Positions 25,018-34,340 of a DNA stretch of 64,000 nucleotides are shown piece by piece. Under the pieces are notes generated by a model that saw only the letters and a program-made list of their open reading frames with translations, had not been told where the DNA came from and did no database searches. Each line of letters begins with the position of its first letter. Position 1 is the stretch's first letter. Origin of the DNA: Pseudomonas cremoris (GTDB taxonomy: Bacteria; Pseudomonadota; Gammaproteobacteria; Pseudomonadales; Pseudomonadaceae); assembly GCF_014230465.1 (NCBI RefSeq), contig NZ_JAAXCY010000008.1:1-64000 (forward strand), written 5' to 3'. The position numbers were made by a program, and so were the translations under genes.

Positions 25018-25323
25018 ATGAAAACCCTGACCGCATTGTTCGCCGCCACCGCCCTGACCCTGACCGCCGGCCTCGCCCAAGCGGACGTTCGCCCGGACCA
25101 GATTCCGAGCCTGCTCAAGTCCGGTGCGGTCAAACCCTTCGAACAGCTCAATGCTGATGCCCTGGCCAAACATGCCGGCGCGACCATCACCGACACCGAG
25201 CTGGACGACAAGGCTGGTCGTCTGGTGTACGAAGTCGAAATGCGTGATACCAGCAACGTGAAGTGGGAGGTGAAACTCGACGCCAAGACCGGCGAAGTGC
25301 TGGAAAACAAGCAAGACACGTGA
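25018..25323 (+). CDS. PepSY domain periplasmic protein
   Basis: A 101-residue exported protein. The signal peptide is MKTLTALFAATALTLTAGLAQA with cleavage before DVR. The mature part is a single PepSY domain (residues ~25-100: LLKSGAVKPFEQLNADALAKHAGATITDTELDDKAGRLVYEVEMRDTSNVKWEVKLDAKTGEVL). PepSY domains are small alpha/beta folds thought to inhibit proteases or sense envelope state. AGAAGG precedes the start. The gene is monocistronic, flanked by a PmrA-like box upstream and a strong terminator downstream. Confidence 0.9.
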   Translation: MKTLTALFAATALTLTAGLAQADVRPDQIPSLLKSGAVKPFEQLNADALAKHAGATITDTELDDKAGRLVYEVEMRDTSNVKWEVKLDAKTGEVLENKQDT

Positions 25324-25341
25324 GTTCAATCCCCGAAAAAC

Positions 25342-25371
25342 CGCGCCACCCCAGGGTGGCGCGTTTTTTTT
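25342..25371 (+). terminator. Rho-independent terminator of the PepSY gene
   Basis: CGCGCCACCC and GGGTGGCGCG form a perfect 10-bp stem with a CA centre, followed by eight T residues. It begins 18 bases after the stop. Confidence 0.95.
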
Positions 25372-25505
25372 GTGGGCGCTCGTCGGCAAGCCGTAGGAAA
25401 AACACCTCAAAAATAAATGAAACTACACCTACCTAACGCAAGGTCGTTAGACTTCCAGGCATCAGCCAAGGCATTAAGCCATTGCCGCCACATCGAGACC
25501 GCTAC

Positions 25506-26678
25506 ATGGGGCAGAAAGCCGCCGACATCGCCACCATCGGCCGCATCAGCGCGGTGCCGGCCATGCTCAAAGTCATCAGCGACATGACCGGCCTGCGGTT
25601 TGCCGCGGTTGCCCGCGTGACGGAGGACACCTGGACGGCCTGCGCGGTGCTCGACCAACTGGAATTCGGCCTCGGCGTGGGAGGCGAACTGGACCTGACC
25701 ACCACCCTTTGTCACGAAATCCGTGGCTCGCACGTGTCGGCGGTGATCGATAAAGCCAGCGAAGACACGCTCTACCGTGACCATCACACCCCTCGGATCT
25801 ACAGGTTCGAAAGCTACATTTCCGTTCCGGTGTTCCGCACCGACGGGCGTTTTTTCGGCACTATCTGCGCCCTGGACCCCAACCCCGCGCAACTGCGCAG
25901 CAGCACGATCCAGTCGACCATGGAGTCGTTTGCCCGCGTGCTGTCGCTGCAAATCGAAGCCGAAGAAAGCCAGCAACGCACCGAAGCCGACTTGTACGAA
26001 GAACGCGGCACCGCCGAATTGCGCGAGCAATTCATCGCCGTGCTTGGGCACGATCTGCGCAACCCGCTGTTTGCCATCAACTTCGGCGCCGAGCGGTTGC
26101 TGCGCAAGCACCCCAATCCCGCCACTGACAACATCGTGCGGCACATCCTCACCAGCGGTCGTCGCGCAGCCCAATTGGTGGAAGACGTATTGGATTTCGC
26201 ACGGGGACGCATGGGCAACGGGATTCCCTTGAGCATTGGCGATTGCCAGGGCTTGCAGGCCGCGTTGCAGCACGTGGTGTCGGAGATACAAAGCGTGCAC
26301 CCGCAACGCGAAATCCGAGCGGATATCGGCGATCTTCAAGGCGTCAGAGGCGACCGGGAACGGTTGGCGCAATTGCTCTCCAACCTGGTCGCCAATGCCA
26401 TCCATCATGGCCGTGATGATGGCCCGGTCGAGGTCAGCGTGCAGATCGAACAAGGCCATCTCAACCTGACGGTGAAAAACCCCGGCCAGATAAGCGAACA
26501 AGCCCTGCCTAAACTCTTTCACCCCTATGCGCGGCCGGTCACCGATACGCCCCAAGCCGGGCTCGGCCTGGGGCTGTACATCGTCAAGCAGATCGCCGAT
26601 GCCCATGGCGGCGAACTGAGCGTGTCCACCACCGAACAGCACGGCACGGTGTTTACCTTTCGCCTGCCTAGGGCCTGA
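25506..26678 (+). CDS. GAF-domain sensor histidine kinase
   Basis: A 390-residue soluble kinase. The N-terminal GAF domain (~residues 15-150: ADIATIGRISAVPAMLKVISDMTGLRFAAVARV ... SVPVFRTDGRFFGTICALD) precedes a coiled-coil linker. The HisKA H-box is FIAVLGHDLRNPLFAINFGA with the phospho-His near 181. The ATPase domain has the N-box (LLSNLVANAIHHG) and G-box (AGLGLGLYIVKQIADAHGG). There is no membrane helix. ATG 25506 is used; a TTG at 25482 is possible. No response regulator adjoins it, so it is an orphan kinase, probably autophosphorylating and passing phosphate to an unlinked partner. Its stop codon directly abuts that of the convergent chemoreceptor. Confidence 0.88.
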   Translation: MGQKAADIATIGRISAVPAMLKVISDMTGLRFAAVARVTEDTWTACAVLDQLEFGLGVGGELDLTTTLCHEIRGSHVSAVIDKASEDTLYRDHHTPRIYRFESYISVPVFRTDGRFFGTICALDPNPAQLRSSTIQSTMESFARVLSLQIEAEESQQRTEADLYEERGTAELREQFIAVLGHDLRNPLFAINFGAERLLRKHPNPATDNIVRHILTSGRRAAQLVEDVLDFARGRMGNGIPLSIGDCQGLQAALQHVVSEIQSVHPQREIRADIGDLQGVRGDRERLAQLLSNLVANAIHHGRDDGPVEVSVQIEQGHLNLTVKNPGQISEQALPKLFHPYARPVTDTPQAGLGLGLYIVKQIADAHGGELSVSTTEQHGTVFTFRLPRA

Positions 26679-28307
26679 TCAGGCGCCCAAGCGCGCCGTC
26701 ACCTCATTCAACTCACCCGACAAGCCCCGCAGGTTCTGGCTCGCCGCTTCGGTGCGCTGCACGTTATCCATATTGGCCGTGGCCACCGTGGTGATCTGGG
26801 TGATGTTGCGCGAGATATCCTCGGCCACCGATGTCTGTTCCTCGGCCGCCGTGGCGATCTGGCGGTTCATGTCGCGAATAGCCTCCACTGCCTGGGTGAT
26901 GTGCGCCAACATGGCGCCGGCCTGGGCCACTTTTTCCACACTGGCATCGCTGCTCGACTGGCCGCTGACAATGGCCTCGGCCGCATCCACCGCACCGGTT
27001 TGCACCGCGTGAATAATCTGATTGATCTCGATGATCGACGCCGCCGTGCGTTGTGCCAGGCTGCGGACTTCATCGGCCACCACCGCAAAACCACGCCCAG
27101 CTTCGCCTGCACGCGCGGCTTCGATCGCTGCGTTAAGCGCCAGCAAGTTGGTCTGTTCGGCGATTCCACGAATCACTTCCAGCACCTTGCCGATGCGCAC
27201 GCTGTCGGTTTCAAGCCGGCGGATGATGGTTCCGGTGTTGAGGATTTCGTTGCGCATCTGGCCGATGGTGGCGATGGTGACCTTCATCACTTCCCCGCCT
27301 TCACGGGCCGAACTATCCGCCTCATCGGCAGCTCTTGAGGCACTGGCTGCATGGCGCGCGACTTCCTGGGCGGTGGCCGACATTTCGGTCATGGCCGTGG
27401 CTACCTGGTCGGTTCGGTTGAATTGATCGTGGGTGCCCGTCGCCATTTGCCCGGCAATGGAGTTCAACTCGCCACTGGCGCTGACCAAATCGGTGGCACT
27501 GCGCTGCAAACGGCTGAAGGTTTCGGCAAGGAAGTCGCGCAAGGTATTGGCAGCGGCGGCAAGGTGGCCCAGTTCATCCCGGCGGCGGCTGGCAACACGC
27601 TCGGCAAAACGCCCATGGCTCAGTTGGGTCACGTAATCGATCAAGCCACGAATCGGCAGGATCAGGTTGCGGTTGATCAGGAACAGGCTCAGCACGCCAA
27701 TGACGGCGCCCGACAGCAACATGATCGCCAAGCCCACCCACACGGTGCGTTCGGCATAGGCGCTGATGGCCAGGGACTGGTGGTTGCCTTGCTCACGCAG
27801 GTCGCTGACCAACGTGCTCATTTGCTCGCTGGCAGCGCGGTCGACGCCCTTCACTGCGTTGTCGCCAGCGGTCGGATCACCACCGGCAGCCATGTAGGCA
27901 TCGCGCCCCATCTGGTAGGCCACGCCGAGTTGTTGATGCTCCTGGCGCAGGGTCTCGATGCGCCGACTCAAGACAGAGTCGCTGGCAGTCTGGGCGACCA
28001 ATCGGCTGAGGATGCCTTGCACATCGCGCTGACGGTCCTGGAACTGGCCCCAGTATTTCTCCATGTCCTGAGGCTGTTTGCCGCGCAGCAGCACGTTTTT
28101 CCATTCCTGCACCTGCACCTTGAATTGCAGGTTGGCCTCATCGATCAACTGTGAGGTGAGCAACGGCCCTTCCAGCAAGTTGCGGTAGCTCTGAACCCCG
28201 TTAGACAGGAAGTTGAAACACGCCAACGCGATCAACAGCATCGCCAGCAGGCTGCCACCGAGCAACGACAGGATTTGTGCTCTCAGGGAGGTTCGCAAAA
28301 CATTCAT
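26679..28307 (-). CDS. Methyl-accepting chemotaxis protein, transmembrane
   Basis: A 542-residue chemoreceptor. TM1 is [23 protein letters not shown] (~residues 12-34). The periplasmic sensor (~35-185) is helical and of the PilJ/four-helix-bundle type. TM2 is [23 protein letters not shown] (~190-212), followed by HAMP ([36 protein letters not shown]). The signalling tip is [42 protein letters not shown] use ATG 28307 ([11 protein letters not shown]); the longer frame to 28490 has no leader-like start. The ligand is unknown. It should feed CheA/CheW proteins encoded elsewhere. Confidence 0.92.
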   Translation of the reverse strand: MNVLRTSLRAQILSLLGGSLLAMLLIALACFNFLSNGVQSYRNLLEGPLLTSQLIDEANLQFKVQVQEWKNVLLRGKQPQDMEKYWGQFQDRQRDVQGILSRLVAQTASDSVLSRRIETLRQEHQQLGVAYQMGRDAYMAAGGDPTAGDNAVKGVDRAASEQMSTLVSDLREQGNHQSLAISAYAERTVWVGLAIMLLSGAVIGVLSLFLINRNLILPIRGLIDYVTQLSHGRFAERVASRRRDELGHLAAAANTLRDFLAETFSRLQRSATDLVSASGELNSIAGQMATGTHDQFNRTDQVATAMTEMSATAQEVARHAASASRAADEADSSAREGGEVMKVTIATIGQMRNEILNTGTIIRRLETDSVRIGKVLEVIRGIAEQTNLLALNAAIEAARAGEAGRGFAVVADEVRSLAQRTAASIIEINQIIHAVQTGAVDAAEAIVSGQSSSDASVEKVAQAGAMLAHITQAVEAIRDMNRQIATAAEEQTSVAEDISRNITQITTVATANMDNVQRTEAASQNLRGLSGELNEVTARLGA

Positions 28308-28568
28308 CGGGGAAAAGCCTCGATACAGGGGAGTAGTGCATGCACGCCATAACGTCCCTGTCATCAAAGTCACCGCCCATCCACAGCGGTTCTTGATGCC
28401 TTGAATCGGCTGGATTTGAGGCTTCTTGAACGGTTCCTGACAAGCGGTCAAATAACTGTCACCACAACGAAATAATTCGTAAAACGTCACAAAACTGTCA
28501 AATCTCCTTGCAATGATCGCCCACGCGACCTGTGAAACGTCCTACAGGCCATTTCTCTGCGAGCCTCC

Positions 28569-29591
28569 ATGAACCACAGCATTGATCACAGCCACCAGGA
28601 TTCCGATCTGTTTGGCTTGCTCTACGGTTTTCGTTTTCGCCCCGGTGAAAAAGGCGAGCAGATTGATTCGGCCACCGCGCTCAAAGCCTTGCAGCAACCC
28701 GACGACCCCGAAGAGTTCTTGTGGCTGCACCTGAACCTGGCCCACGCTGCCTGCGAACGCTGGATGCAGTCGCACCTGGACTTGCCCGCCGAGTTTTTTG
28801 AAGCCTTGCACGAAGGCTCACGCTCCACACGCATCGAACACGTCGACTCGGCTTTGCTGGCCGTGGTCAACGACGTGGTGTTCAACTTCAGCAACATGGT
28901 CTCCTCGGATATTTCCACGCTGTGGGTGTGCGCCCGCAGCCGCTTGCTGATCAGCGCGCGCCTGCAACCGCTGCACTCGGTAGACAAATTGCGCTCGTCG
29001 GTAAAGGCCGGCGAACGCTTTCGCTCTCCTCTGGAATTACTGGTGCACCTGTTGCGCGACCAAGGCGAAGTGCTGACCCAAATCGTGCGCAAGACCAGCA
29101 TCAGCGTCGACCATATCGAAGACCAATTATTGTCCTCGCGCCTGTCCACCAACCGTGCCGAACTCGGCGCCGCACGCCGGGTGCTGGTGCGCCTGCAACG
29201 CCTGCTGGCGCTGGAACCGGGTTCCTTGCTGCGCCTGCTCAATCGCCCGCCGCAGTGGCTGCAGAAGGAAGACGTGAAGGAGCTGCGCAAATCCACCGAG
29301 GAGTTTGCGCTGATCATCAACGACCTGATGGCCCTGGGCGAACGCATCAAGTTGTTGCAGGAAGAGATCGCCGCCAACCTCAACGAACAAAGCAACCGCA
29401 CGCTGTTCACCCTGACAGTGGTGACGGTGTTGGCATTGCCGATCAACATCATTGCCGGTTTTTTCGGCATGAACGTGGGGGGCGTGCCGCTTTCTACGGA
29501 CCCGGAGGGGTTTTGGATTCTGGTGGCGTTGGTGGCTACGTTTACCCTGATCGCCGGACGCTGGGCGTTCAGGAAGCGCAAAGATTACTAA
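28569..29591 (+). CDS. zntB: Zinc transporter ZntB (CorA family)
   Basis: A 340-residue CorA-superfamily metal transporter. A large cytoplasmic N-terminal domain (1-280) ends in the long stalk helix (ALIINDLMALGERIKLLQEEIAANLNEQSNRTLF). Two C-terminal membrane helices follow: TLTVVTVLALPINIIAGFFG ending in the pore-mouth GMN signature (residues 300-302), then FWILVALVATFTLIAGRWAF. ZntB, unlike CorA, has a GMN followed by NVGGVPL. It works as a homopentamer in the inner membrane; zinc transport, coupled to protons in the enterobacterial protein, is the known role. Confidence 0.9.
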   Translation: MNHSIDHSHQDSDLFGLLYGFRFRPGEKGEQIDSATALKALQQPDDPEEFLWLHLNLAHAACERWMQSHLDLPAEFFEALHEGSRSTRIEHVDSALLAVVNDVVFNFSNMVSSDISTLWVCARSRLLISARLQPLHSVDKLRSSVKAGERFRSPLELLVHLLRDQGEVLTQIVRKTSISVDHIEDQLLSSRLSTNRAELGAARRVLVRLQRLLALEPGSLLRLLNRPPQWLQKEDVKELRKSTEEFALIINDLMALGERIKLLQEEIAANLNEQSNRTLFTLTVVTVLALPINIIAGFFGMNVGGVPLSTDPEGFWILVALVATFTLIAGRWAFRKRKDY

Positions 29592-29610
29592 ATCTGAAAT
29601 GCAATCAAAC

Positions 29611-29700
29611 TGTGTGCGGGCTTGCTCGCGAATGCGGTGCATCAGTTACGGATGTGTTGGCTGAACCACCGCATTCGCGATCAAGCCCGCTCCCACATTT
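29611..29700. repeat. REP doublet (main family)
   Basis: TGTGTGCGGGCTTGCTCGCG at the left and CGATCAAGCCCGCTCCCACA at the right, with a small substitution in each arm (TGTGTGCGGG for TGTGGGAGCGGG; GATCAAG for GAGCAAG). This degenerate copy follows zntB. Confidence 0.85.
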
Positions 29701-29795
29701 AACCCGACGGTGTCCTCTCGATCAGCGGCAACCTCAATTACCCAAACACTGACTTGCGGCAGCATCTCTGTAACATTCTGCAATGAATATGAACG

Positions 29796-29816
29796 GCATC
29801 CTCCCCACACGGATGC
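29796..29816 (+). promoter_or_regulatory. Hairpin covering the ribosome-binding region of the Pit gene
   Basis: GCATCC and GGATGC pair around TCCCCACAC, ending 6 bases before the ATG at 29823. The only Shine-Dalgarno-like bases (GGA) are in the right arm, so the fold would hide them. Structural observation only. Confidence 0.3.
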
Positions 29817-29822
29817 TCCGGC

Positions 29823-31430
29823 ATGGCCACCCCTTCCCTGACTGCCTCCTCACACGCAGACCCCAAACCCCGGCTAGACAAGAAAAACAACCTGGTGACG
29901 GTGATCATTTTCTTCGCCGTGCTTGCCATGGGCCTGTTGTTCACCGCCTACAGCCTGATGCACGACATGCACGAACTGGGCACGGTGGTCACCACCTGGA
30001 CACCGTTCCTGCTGCTGGGTGTGGCGCTGTTGATCGCCCTGGGTTTCGAGTTCGTCAACGGCTTCCACGACACCGCCAACGCGGTGGCCACGGTGATCTA
30101 CACCAATTCGCTGCCGCCGCATTTCGCGGTGGTGTGGTCGGGTTTCTTCAACTTCCTCGGCGTGCTGCTTTCCAGCGGAGCGGTGGCGTTCGGCATCATT
30201 GCCCTGCTGCCGGTCGAGCTGATCTTGCAGGTCGGTTCGTCGGCGGGTTTTGCGATGATCTTCGCCCTGCTGATCGCTGCAATCCTGTGGAACCTCGGCA
30301 CCTGGTGGCTGGGTTTGCCGGCGTCGTCGTCCCACACCTTGATCGGTTCGATCATCGGCGTCGGCGTGGCCAATGCCTTGATGCACGGACGTGACGGCAC
30401 CAGCGGTGTGGATTGGAGCCAGGCGATCAAGATCGGTTACGCCTTGTTGTTGTCGCCGCTGATCGGCTTTGCATTCGCCGCCATGCTGTTGCTGGCCCTG
30501 CGCGCCTTCGTCAAGAACCGCTCGCTGTACAAGGCCCCCAAAGGCGACACCCCGCCGCCATGGTGGATTCGCGGCATGTTGATTGCCACCTGCACCGGTG
30601 TGTCCTTCGCCCACGGCTCCAACGATGGGCAAAAAGGCATGGGCCTGATCATGCTGATCCTGGTGGGCACGCTGCCGATGGCCTACGCGTTGAACCGCAC
30701 CATGCCGGCCGAGCAATCCTTGCAGTTTGCCGCGGTGGCGGAAGTCACCCAGGTGGCCTTGGTGAAAAGTGCGCCGCAAGCACTGACCGGTGACCCACGG
30801 CCGATCCTCTCGACCTACGTGCGCACCAAGGAAGCCACCCCGGAACTGGTACCCGCCCTCGCCGCCCTCGCAGGCCAGATTGGTGAAGAAGTCAAAGGCT
30901 ACGGTTCCCTGGCCAAAGTGCCAGTGGAAGCGGTCGGCAACGTGCGTAACGACATGTACCTGACCAGCGAAACCATTCGCTTGATGGACAAGGGCAAGGT
31001 TGGCAACTTCGACGCGGATACCCAAGGCAAGCTGCAACTGTTCAAGCAACAGATCGACAGCTCAACACGCTTTATTCCGCTGTGGGTCAAGATCGCCGTG
31101 GCCATCGCCCTCGGCCTGGGCACCATGGTCGGCTGGAAGCGCATCGTGGTGACCGTCGGCGAGAAGATCGGCAAGACCCACCTCACCTACGCCCAGGGCG
31201 CCTCGGCCGAAATGGTGGCGATGCTGACCATCGGCGCGGCGGATATGTATGGGTTGCCGGTGTCGACGACCCATGTGTTGTCGTCCGGTGTGGCGGGGAC
31301 CATGGTCGCCAATGGCGGTGGGTTGCAGATGAGGACGATTCGGAATCTGGCGATGGCGTGGGTGCTGACATTGCCAGCGGCGATTGTGTTGTCCGGCAGC
31401 CTGTACTGGCTGTTCACCAAACTGTTCTGA
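29823..31430 (+). CDS. Inorganic phosphate transporter, PiT family
   Basis: A 535-residue inner-membrane phosphate carrier. The duplicated Pit signature is visible: GFEFVNGFHDTANAVATVIYTNSL near residue 77 and GVSFAHGSNDGQKGMGLIMLILVG near 260, each with the invariant [FH].[HN]D core. About ten membrane helices flank a long cytoplasmic loop (~300-410, VKSAPQALTGDPRPILSTYV...). A second repeat of the signature-like SSSHTLIGSIIGVGVANAL and STTHVLSSGVAGTMVANGGG marks the internal symmetry. It exchanges metal-phosphate with protons. It stands alone between REP doublets. Confidence 0.9.
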   Translation: MATPSLTASSHADPKPRLDKKNNLVTVIIFFAVLAMGLLFTAYSLMHDMHELGTVVTTWTPFLLLGVALLIALGFEFVNGFHDTANAVATVIYTNSLPPHFAVVWSGFFNFLGVLLSSGAVAFGIIALLPVELILQVGSSAGFAMIFALLIAAILWNLGTWWLGLPASSSHTLIGSIIGVGVANALMHGRDGTSGVDWSQAIKIGYALLLSPLIGFAFAAMLLLALRAFVKNRSLYKAPKGDTPPPWWIRGMLIATCTGVSFAHGSNDGQKGMGLIMLILVGTLPMAYALNRTMPAEQSLQFAAVAEVTQVALVKSAPQALTGDPRPILSTYVRTKEATPELVPALAALAGQIGEEVKGYGSLAKVPVEAVGNVRNDMYLTSETIRLMDKGKVGNFDADTQGKLQLFKQQIDSSTRFIPLWVKIAVAIALGLGTMVGWKRIVVTVGEKIGKTHLTYAQGASAEMVAMLTIGAADMYGLPVSTTHVLSSGVAGTMVANGGGLQMRTIRNLAMAWVLTLPAAIVLSGSLYWLFTKLF

Positions 31431-31445
31431 CACACCACAGGGCAA

Positions 31446-31541
31446 AAATGTGGGAGCGGGCTTGCTCGCGAAAGCGGTGTATCAGCCACCAGATTAATTG
31501 ACTGAAAGACCGCATTCGCGAGCAAGCCCGCTCCCACATTT
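31446..31541. repeat. REP doublet (main family)
   Basis: AAATGTGGGAGCGGGCTTGC and its exact complement enclose a centre of GTGTATCAGCCACCAGATTAATTGACTGAAAGAC. It lies between the convergent Pit and pxpC genes and could work as a bidirectional terminator. Confidence 0.9.
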
Positions 31542-31555
31542 GGATGTTTGTTTCT

Positions 31556-32530
31556 TCAGTTGTTGAAGAGTACAGCCATCGCCTTCAGCCGTTTTTTGTA
31601 CAACCGCCGCGCCTCCAACGCCTCCTCCAAACTCACCGCCACAAACCCCGCCCGCTGGTTCGGCTGCATTTGTCCGATCAAGTCCAAATCCGCACTGATC
31701 ACCGTGCCGATCATCGCGTAACCACCGCCCGACACCGCATCCCGATGCAACACAATCGGTTCCAACCCGGCCGGCACCTGGATCGAGCCAATCGGGTAAC
31801 AGCTGTCGACGATGTTTGACGGATCCGACCCTGCACCGAACGGCTGCTCTCGTGGCTGGAAGCTCAACGCGCTGCCGCCCTTGAAGCGATAACCGATGCG
31901 GTCCGCCTCCGAACCGACGGTCCACGGTTCGGCAAAAAAACTGCCTTTGGCGGCGTCACTCAGGCGCTCGTAATACAGCCCCGGCACCACGCGCAAGGTC
32001 ACATCGCCGCCAACCGATCGGCGCAGCGCCATGGGCAAGCTGTTGCCCGCGCGGCCTGCACCGCTGGCTTCGCCGATGGGCAACTCATCGCCTTCCTGCA
32101 AGCGCCGCCCGTTAAACCCACCGAGTGCGCCGAGGGTGTACGTCGAACGGCTGCCGAGCACCAACGGCACATCAATCCCACCGGCCACCGCCAGGTAAGT
32201 GCGCGCCCCGGCCTTGGGGAATTCAAAGCGCAGTACTTGTCCGGCACGTACCTGGAAGGCGGTGTCCTGATGCACCACTTCACCGTCCAGGCGCGGTGAC
32301 ATCAATGCGCCGCTGAGGGCTACCAGTGCGTCTTGTTGAAACTCCAATTCGGGGCCGATCAACGTGCACTCAAGGCCCGCTGCGCCGATGGGATTGCCTA
32401 CCAGGTGGTTGGCCGCGCTCAGCGCGTATTGGTCCAGCGCCCCCGAGGGGGGAATGCCCAGGTGGTAATAACCTTCGCGGCCAAGGTCCTGCACGGAGGT
32501 GGCGAGGCCGGGTTTGAGGACCTTGATCAT
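31556..32530 (-). CDS. pxpC: 5-oxoprolinase subunit PxpC (KipA-like, biotin-dependent carboxyltransferase-type fold)
   Basis: A 324-residue protein of the KipA/urea amidolyase C-terminal family. The start MIKVLKPGLATSVQDLGREGYYHLGIPPSGALDQYALSAANHLVGN carries the G[LR]xTxxQDxGRxGxxxxGxPxSGAxD signature at residues 8-33. PxpA, B and C together hydrolyse 5-oxoproline (pyroglutamate) to glutamate at the expense of ATP. Its ATG overlaps the pxpB stop by four bases (ATGA), so translation is coupled. The gene order pxpA-pxpB-pxpC on the minus strand agrees with the known operon. Confidence 0.92.
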   Translation of the reverse strand: MIKVLKPGLATSVQDLGREGYYHLGIPPSGALDQYALSAANHLVGNPIGAAGLECTLIGPELEFQQDALVALSGALMSPRLDGEVVHQDTAFQVRAGQVLRFEFPKAGARTYLAVAGGIDVPLVLGSRSTYTLGALGGFNGRRLQEGDELPIGEASGAGRAGNSLPMALRRSVGGDVTLRVVPGLYYERLSDAAKGSFFAEPWTVGSEADRIGYRFKGGSALSFQPREQPFGAGSDPSNIVDSCYPIGSIQVPAGLEPIVLHRDAVSGGGYAMIGTVISADLDLIGQMQPNQRAGFVAVSLEEALEARRLYKKRLKAMAVLFNN

Positions 32531-33405
32531 GCCAGCGCCTCCTGCAGGGTTTTCGGATAGCCGATGGGGTCGGCAAGAAAAGCGTCGAGGGAAAACTCCA
32601 CCGGGCGGATGCGCAGGTCGAAACGTCCTGCGTCCACTTCGGCGACGGCCAGGTCATAGGCGTCGCGGTCCATGGGTTTGAACTGCACGATATCGCCGGG
32701 CCGGAAGAACACCATGTGCTCCTTGAGGTAGGCCAACTGCTGCGCCGGATCGTAGATGGGCGCCGGGGTCACGCCGAACATCTGGTAACCGCCGGCGCCG
32801 CGCACCGAGTAGATGCAGCCGAAACAGCCGCCATGGCCGAGGGTCAATTTGGGTGTGTCCGTGCGCGGGCGCAGGTACTTGGGCACCTGCAACTGCCGCT
32901 CGCGTTCGACCATCTGGAACATGAACGGCAGGCCCGCGACAAAGCCGACCATCGACACAAACCACGGCGCGCCGCTGTGGGCAGCGATAAACGCATCCAC
33001 ATCGGCCAGTCCATTGATGCGTGCAGCGTATTCCAGGTCGGTGCCGCTGGGGTCTTGATGACGGTCGCGAAAACGCATCAACGTCTCATGGGTCCACGGG
33101 TCGTTGTAGAGCACCGGGATTTCGATGATGCGCGTGTGCAAGGTGCGCTCGGCCACAGCCTGGGCTTCGGCGGTCTGCACCGCATCGAGCAACACGTGGG
33201 GCGCGATGCGGTCGGGGTCGAAGCGAATCTGGAACGACGCATTGGCCAGGCACACATCCAGCACGCCTTCCAGCGCCAGGCGTTCCACCGCACGGGTCAC
33301 CGCCATGCCTTTGAAAAAGGCCTCCAGGGACATGCTGTCGCTGACCTCGGCAAACAGGTGTTCATCACCGCCGAAGCTGTAGCGGATGGGGGACGTTTCA
33401 GCCAT
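32527..33405 (-). CDS. pxpB: 5-oxoprolinase subunit PxpB (KipI-like)
   Basis: A 292-residue KipI/allophanate hydrolase subunit 1-type protein. Landmarks are the C-terminal domain VAGLPFMFQMVERERQLQVPKYLRPRTDTPKLTLGHGGCFGCIYSVRGAGGYQMFGVTPAPIYDP, in which GGYQxxGxTPxPxYDP is the family signature. The start at ATG 33405 has AAGAGGAA upstream. In Bacillus the homologue KipI binds sporulation kinase A, but in proteobacteria with pxpA and pxpC it is a 5-oxoprolinase subunit. Fifty-six bases separate it from pxpA. Confidence 0.9.
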   Translation of the reverse strand: MAETSPIRYSFGGDEHLFAEVSDSMSLEAFFKGMAVTRAVERLALEGVLDVCLANASFQIRFDPDRIAPHVLLDAVQTAEAQAVAERTLHTRIIEIPVLYNDPWTHETLMRFRDRHQDPSGTDLEYAARINGLADVDAFIAAHSGAPWFVSMVGFVAGLPFMFQMVERERQLQVPKYLRPRTDTPKLTLGHGGCFGCIYSVRGAGGYQMFGVTPAPIYDPAQQLAYLKEHMVFFRPGDIVQFKPMDRDAYDLAVAEVDAGRFDLRIRPVEFSLDAFLADPIGYPKTLQEALA

Positions 33406-33461
33406 GTCTGTTCCTCTTGGAATCATTGTAGAAAGGCAGGCAAAAAAGTAAGGGACCGTTT

Positions 33462-34220
33462 TTATTGTGGTGTTTTGACCGCGATGCCCGCTTGGTCCAA
33501 CGCTTCGCGGGTGGCTTCTACCAACTCCAGGGCACCGGGGGTGTCGCTGTGCAGGCAGATGGAATCGAATTCGATGTACAGGTCTTCGCCTTCTACGGTG
33601 CGTACCAGACCCGTCTGACAAGCGCGTAGGACGCGTGCCGCCACTGTCGCCGGATCCAACGCCCGCACAGTGCGGGTAAACACGATGGAGCCGCTGAGAT
33701 CGTACTCACGGTCGGCATAAAACTCGCGCACCACCGGTTGCCCCAGTTCCTTGGCCACTCGCCAGATCACCGAATTGGGCATGCAGTACAACAACAACGT
33801 AGGCTCGATGATTTGCAGGTTTTGCACCAGCAGGCGTGCGGCTTCTTCGTCGCGGGCCAGGTGCATGTAGAGCGCACCGTGGGGCTTGATGTGTTGCAGG
33901 CTAACGCCTTGGGCGCGGGCGACTTCTCGCAAGGCGCCGAGTTGGTAGAGCATGTCGTCCACCAGCTCCTGGGCCGGGGCGTTGATATGTCGACGGCCAA
34001 ACCCCACCAGGTCGCGAAAGCCCGGATGGGCGCCGATGGCCACGCCCAATTGCTTGGCGCGCTCCACCGTACGGCGCATGGTGCCGGGGTCGCCCGCGTG
34101 AAAACCGGTGGCGATATTGGCCGAGCTGATGTAGGCCATCAGCTCCGAATCAACGCCATCGCCGATGGTCCAGGGGCCGAAGCCTTCGCCCATGTCCGAG
34201 TTGAAATCCACTGCCTGCAT
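33462..34220 (-). CDS. pxpA: 5-oxoprolinase subunit PxpA (LamB/YcsF family)
   Basis: A 252-residue protein with the N-terminal LamB/YcsF signature [14 protein letters not shown] (residues 4-17), [46 protein letters not shown] and [15 protein letters not shown] [13 protein letters not shown]. It is a metal-dependent-hydrolase-like TIM-barrel subunit that works with PxpB/PxpC to open the lactam ring of pyroglutamate. ATG 34220 is the natural start; the longer frame running to 34982 overlaps the divergent LysR gene. First gene of the operon, 120 bases from the divergent regulator. Confidence 0.92.
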   Translation of the reverse strand: MQAVDFNSDMGEGFGPWTIGDGVDSELMAYISSANIATGFHAGDPGTMRRTVERAKQLGVAIGAHPGFRDLVGFGRRHINAPAQELVDDMLYQLGALREVARAQGVSLQHIKPHGALYMHLARDEEAARLLVQNLQIIEPTLLLYCMPNSVIWRVAKELGQPVVREFYADREYDLSGSIVFTRTVRALDPATVAARVLRACQTGLVRTVEGEDLYIEFDSICLHSDTPGALELVEATREALDQAGIAVKTPQ

Positions 34221-34283
34221 CGGGGTCGCTCCGCCTAAGTGATGGGCAAAAAGTAGGCTGCGGCTTGACCCCTTGGGAAGATC

Positions 34284-34326
34284 TATTATCAGATAGGGTA
34301 TCTTCTGAAAATCAGATAACCCTATG
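34284..34326. promoter_or_regulatory. Repeated ATCAGATA motifs between pxpA and lysR
   Basis: TTATCAGATAGGG (34286-34298) and AATCAGATAACCC (34310-34322) are direct copies of ATCAGATA whose flanks GGGTATCT...AGATAACCC also form a loose inverted repeat. The array sits midway in the divergent promoter region just before the lysR start, a plausible LysR binding site. Confidence 0.5.
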
Positions 34327-34340
34327 TTCGGGAGCAACAG

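Noticed and set aside
29783..30394. A 203-codon frame overlapping the start of the Pit carrier
   Set aside because: Its ATG at 29783 lies in a different frame; the translation is low-complexity Arg/His/Gly/Pro, and the Pit frame carries the family signatures.
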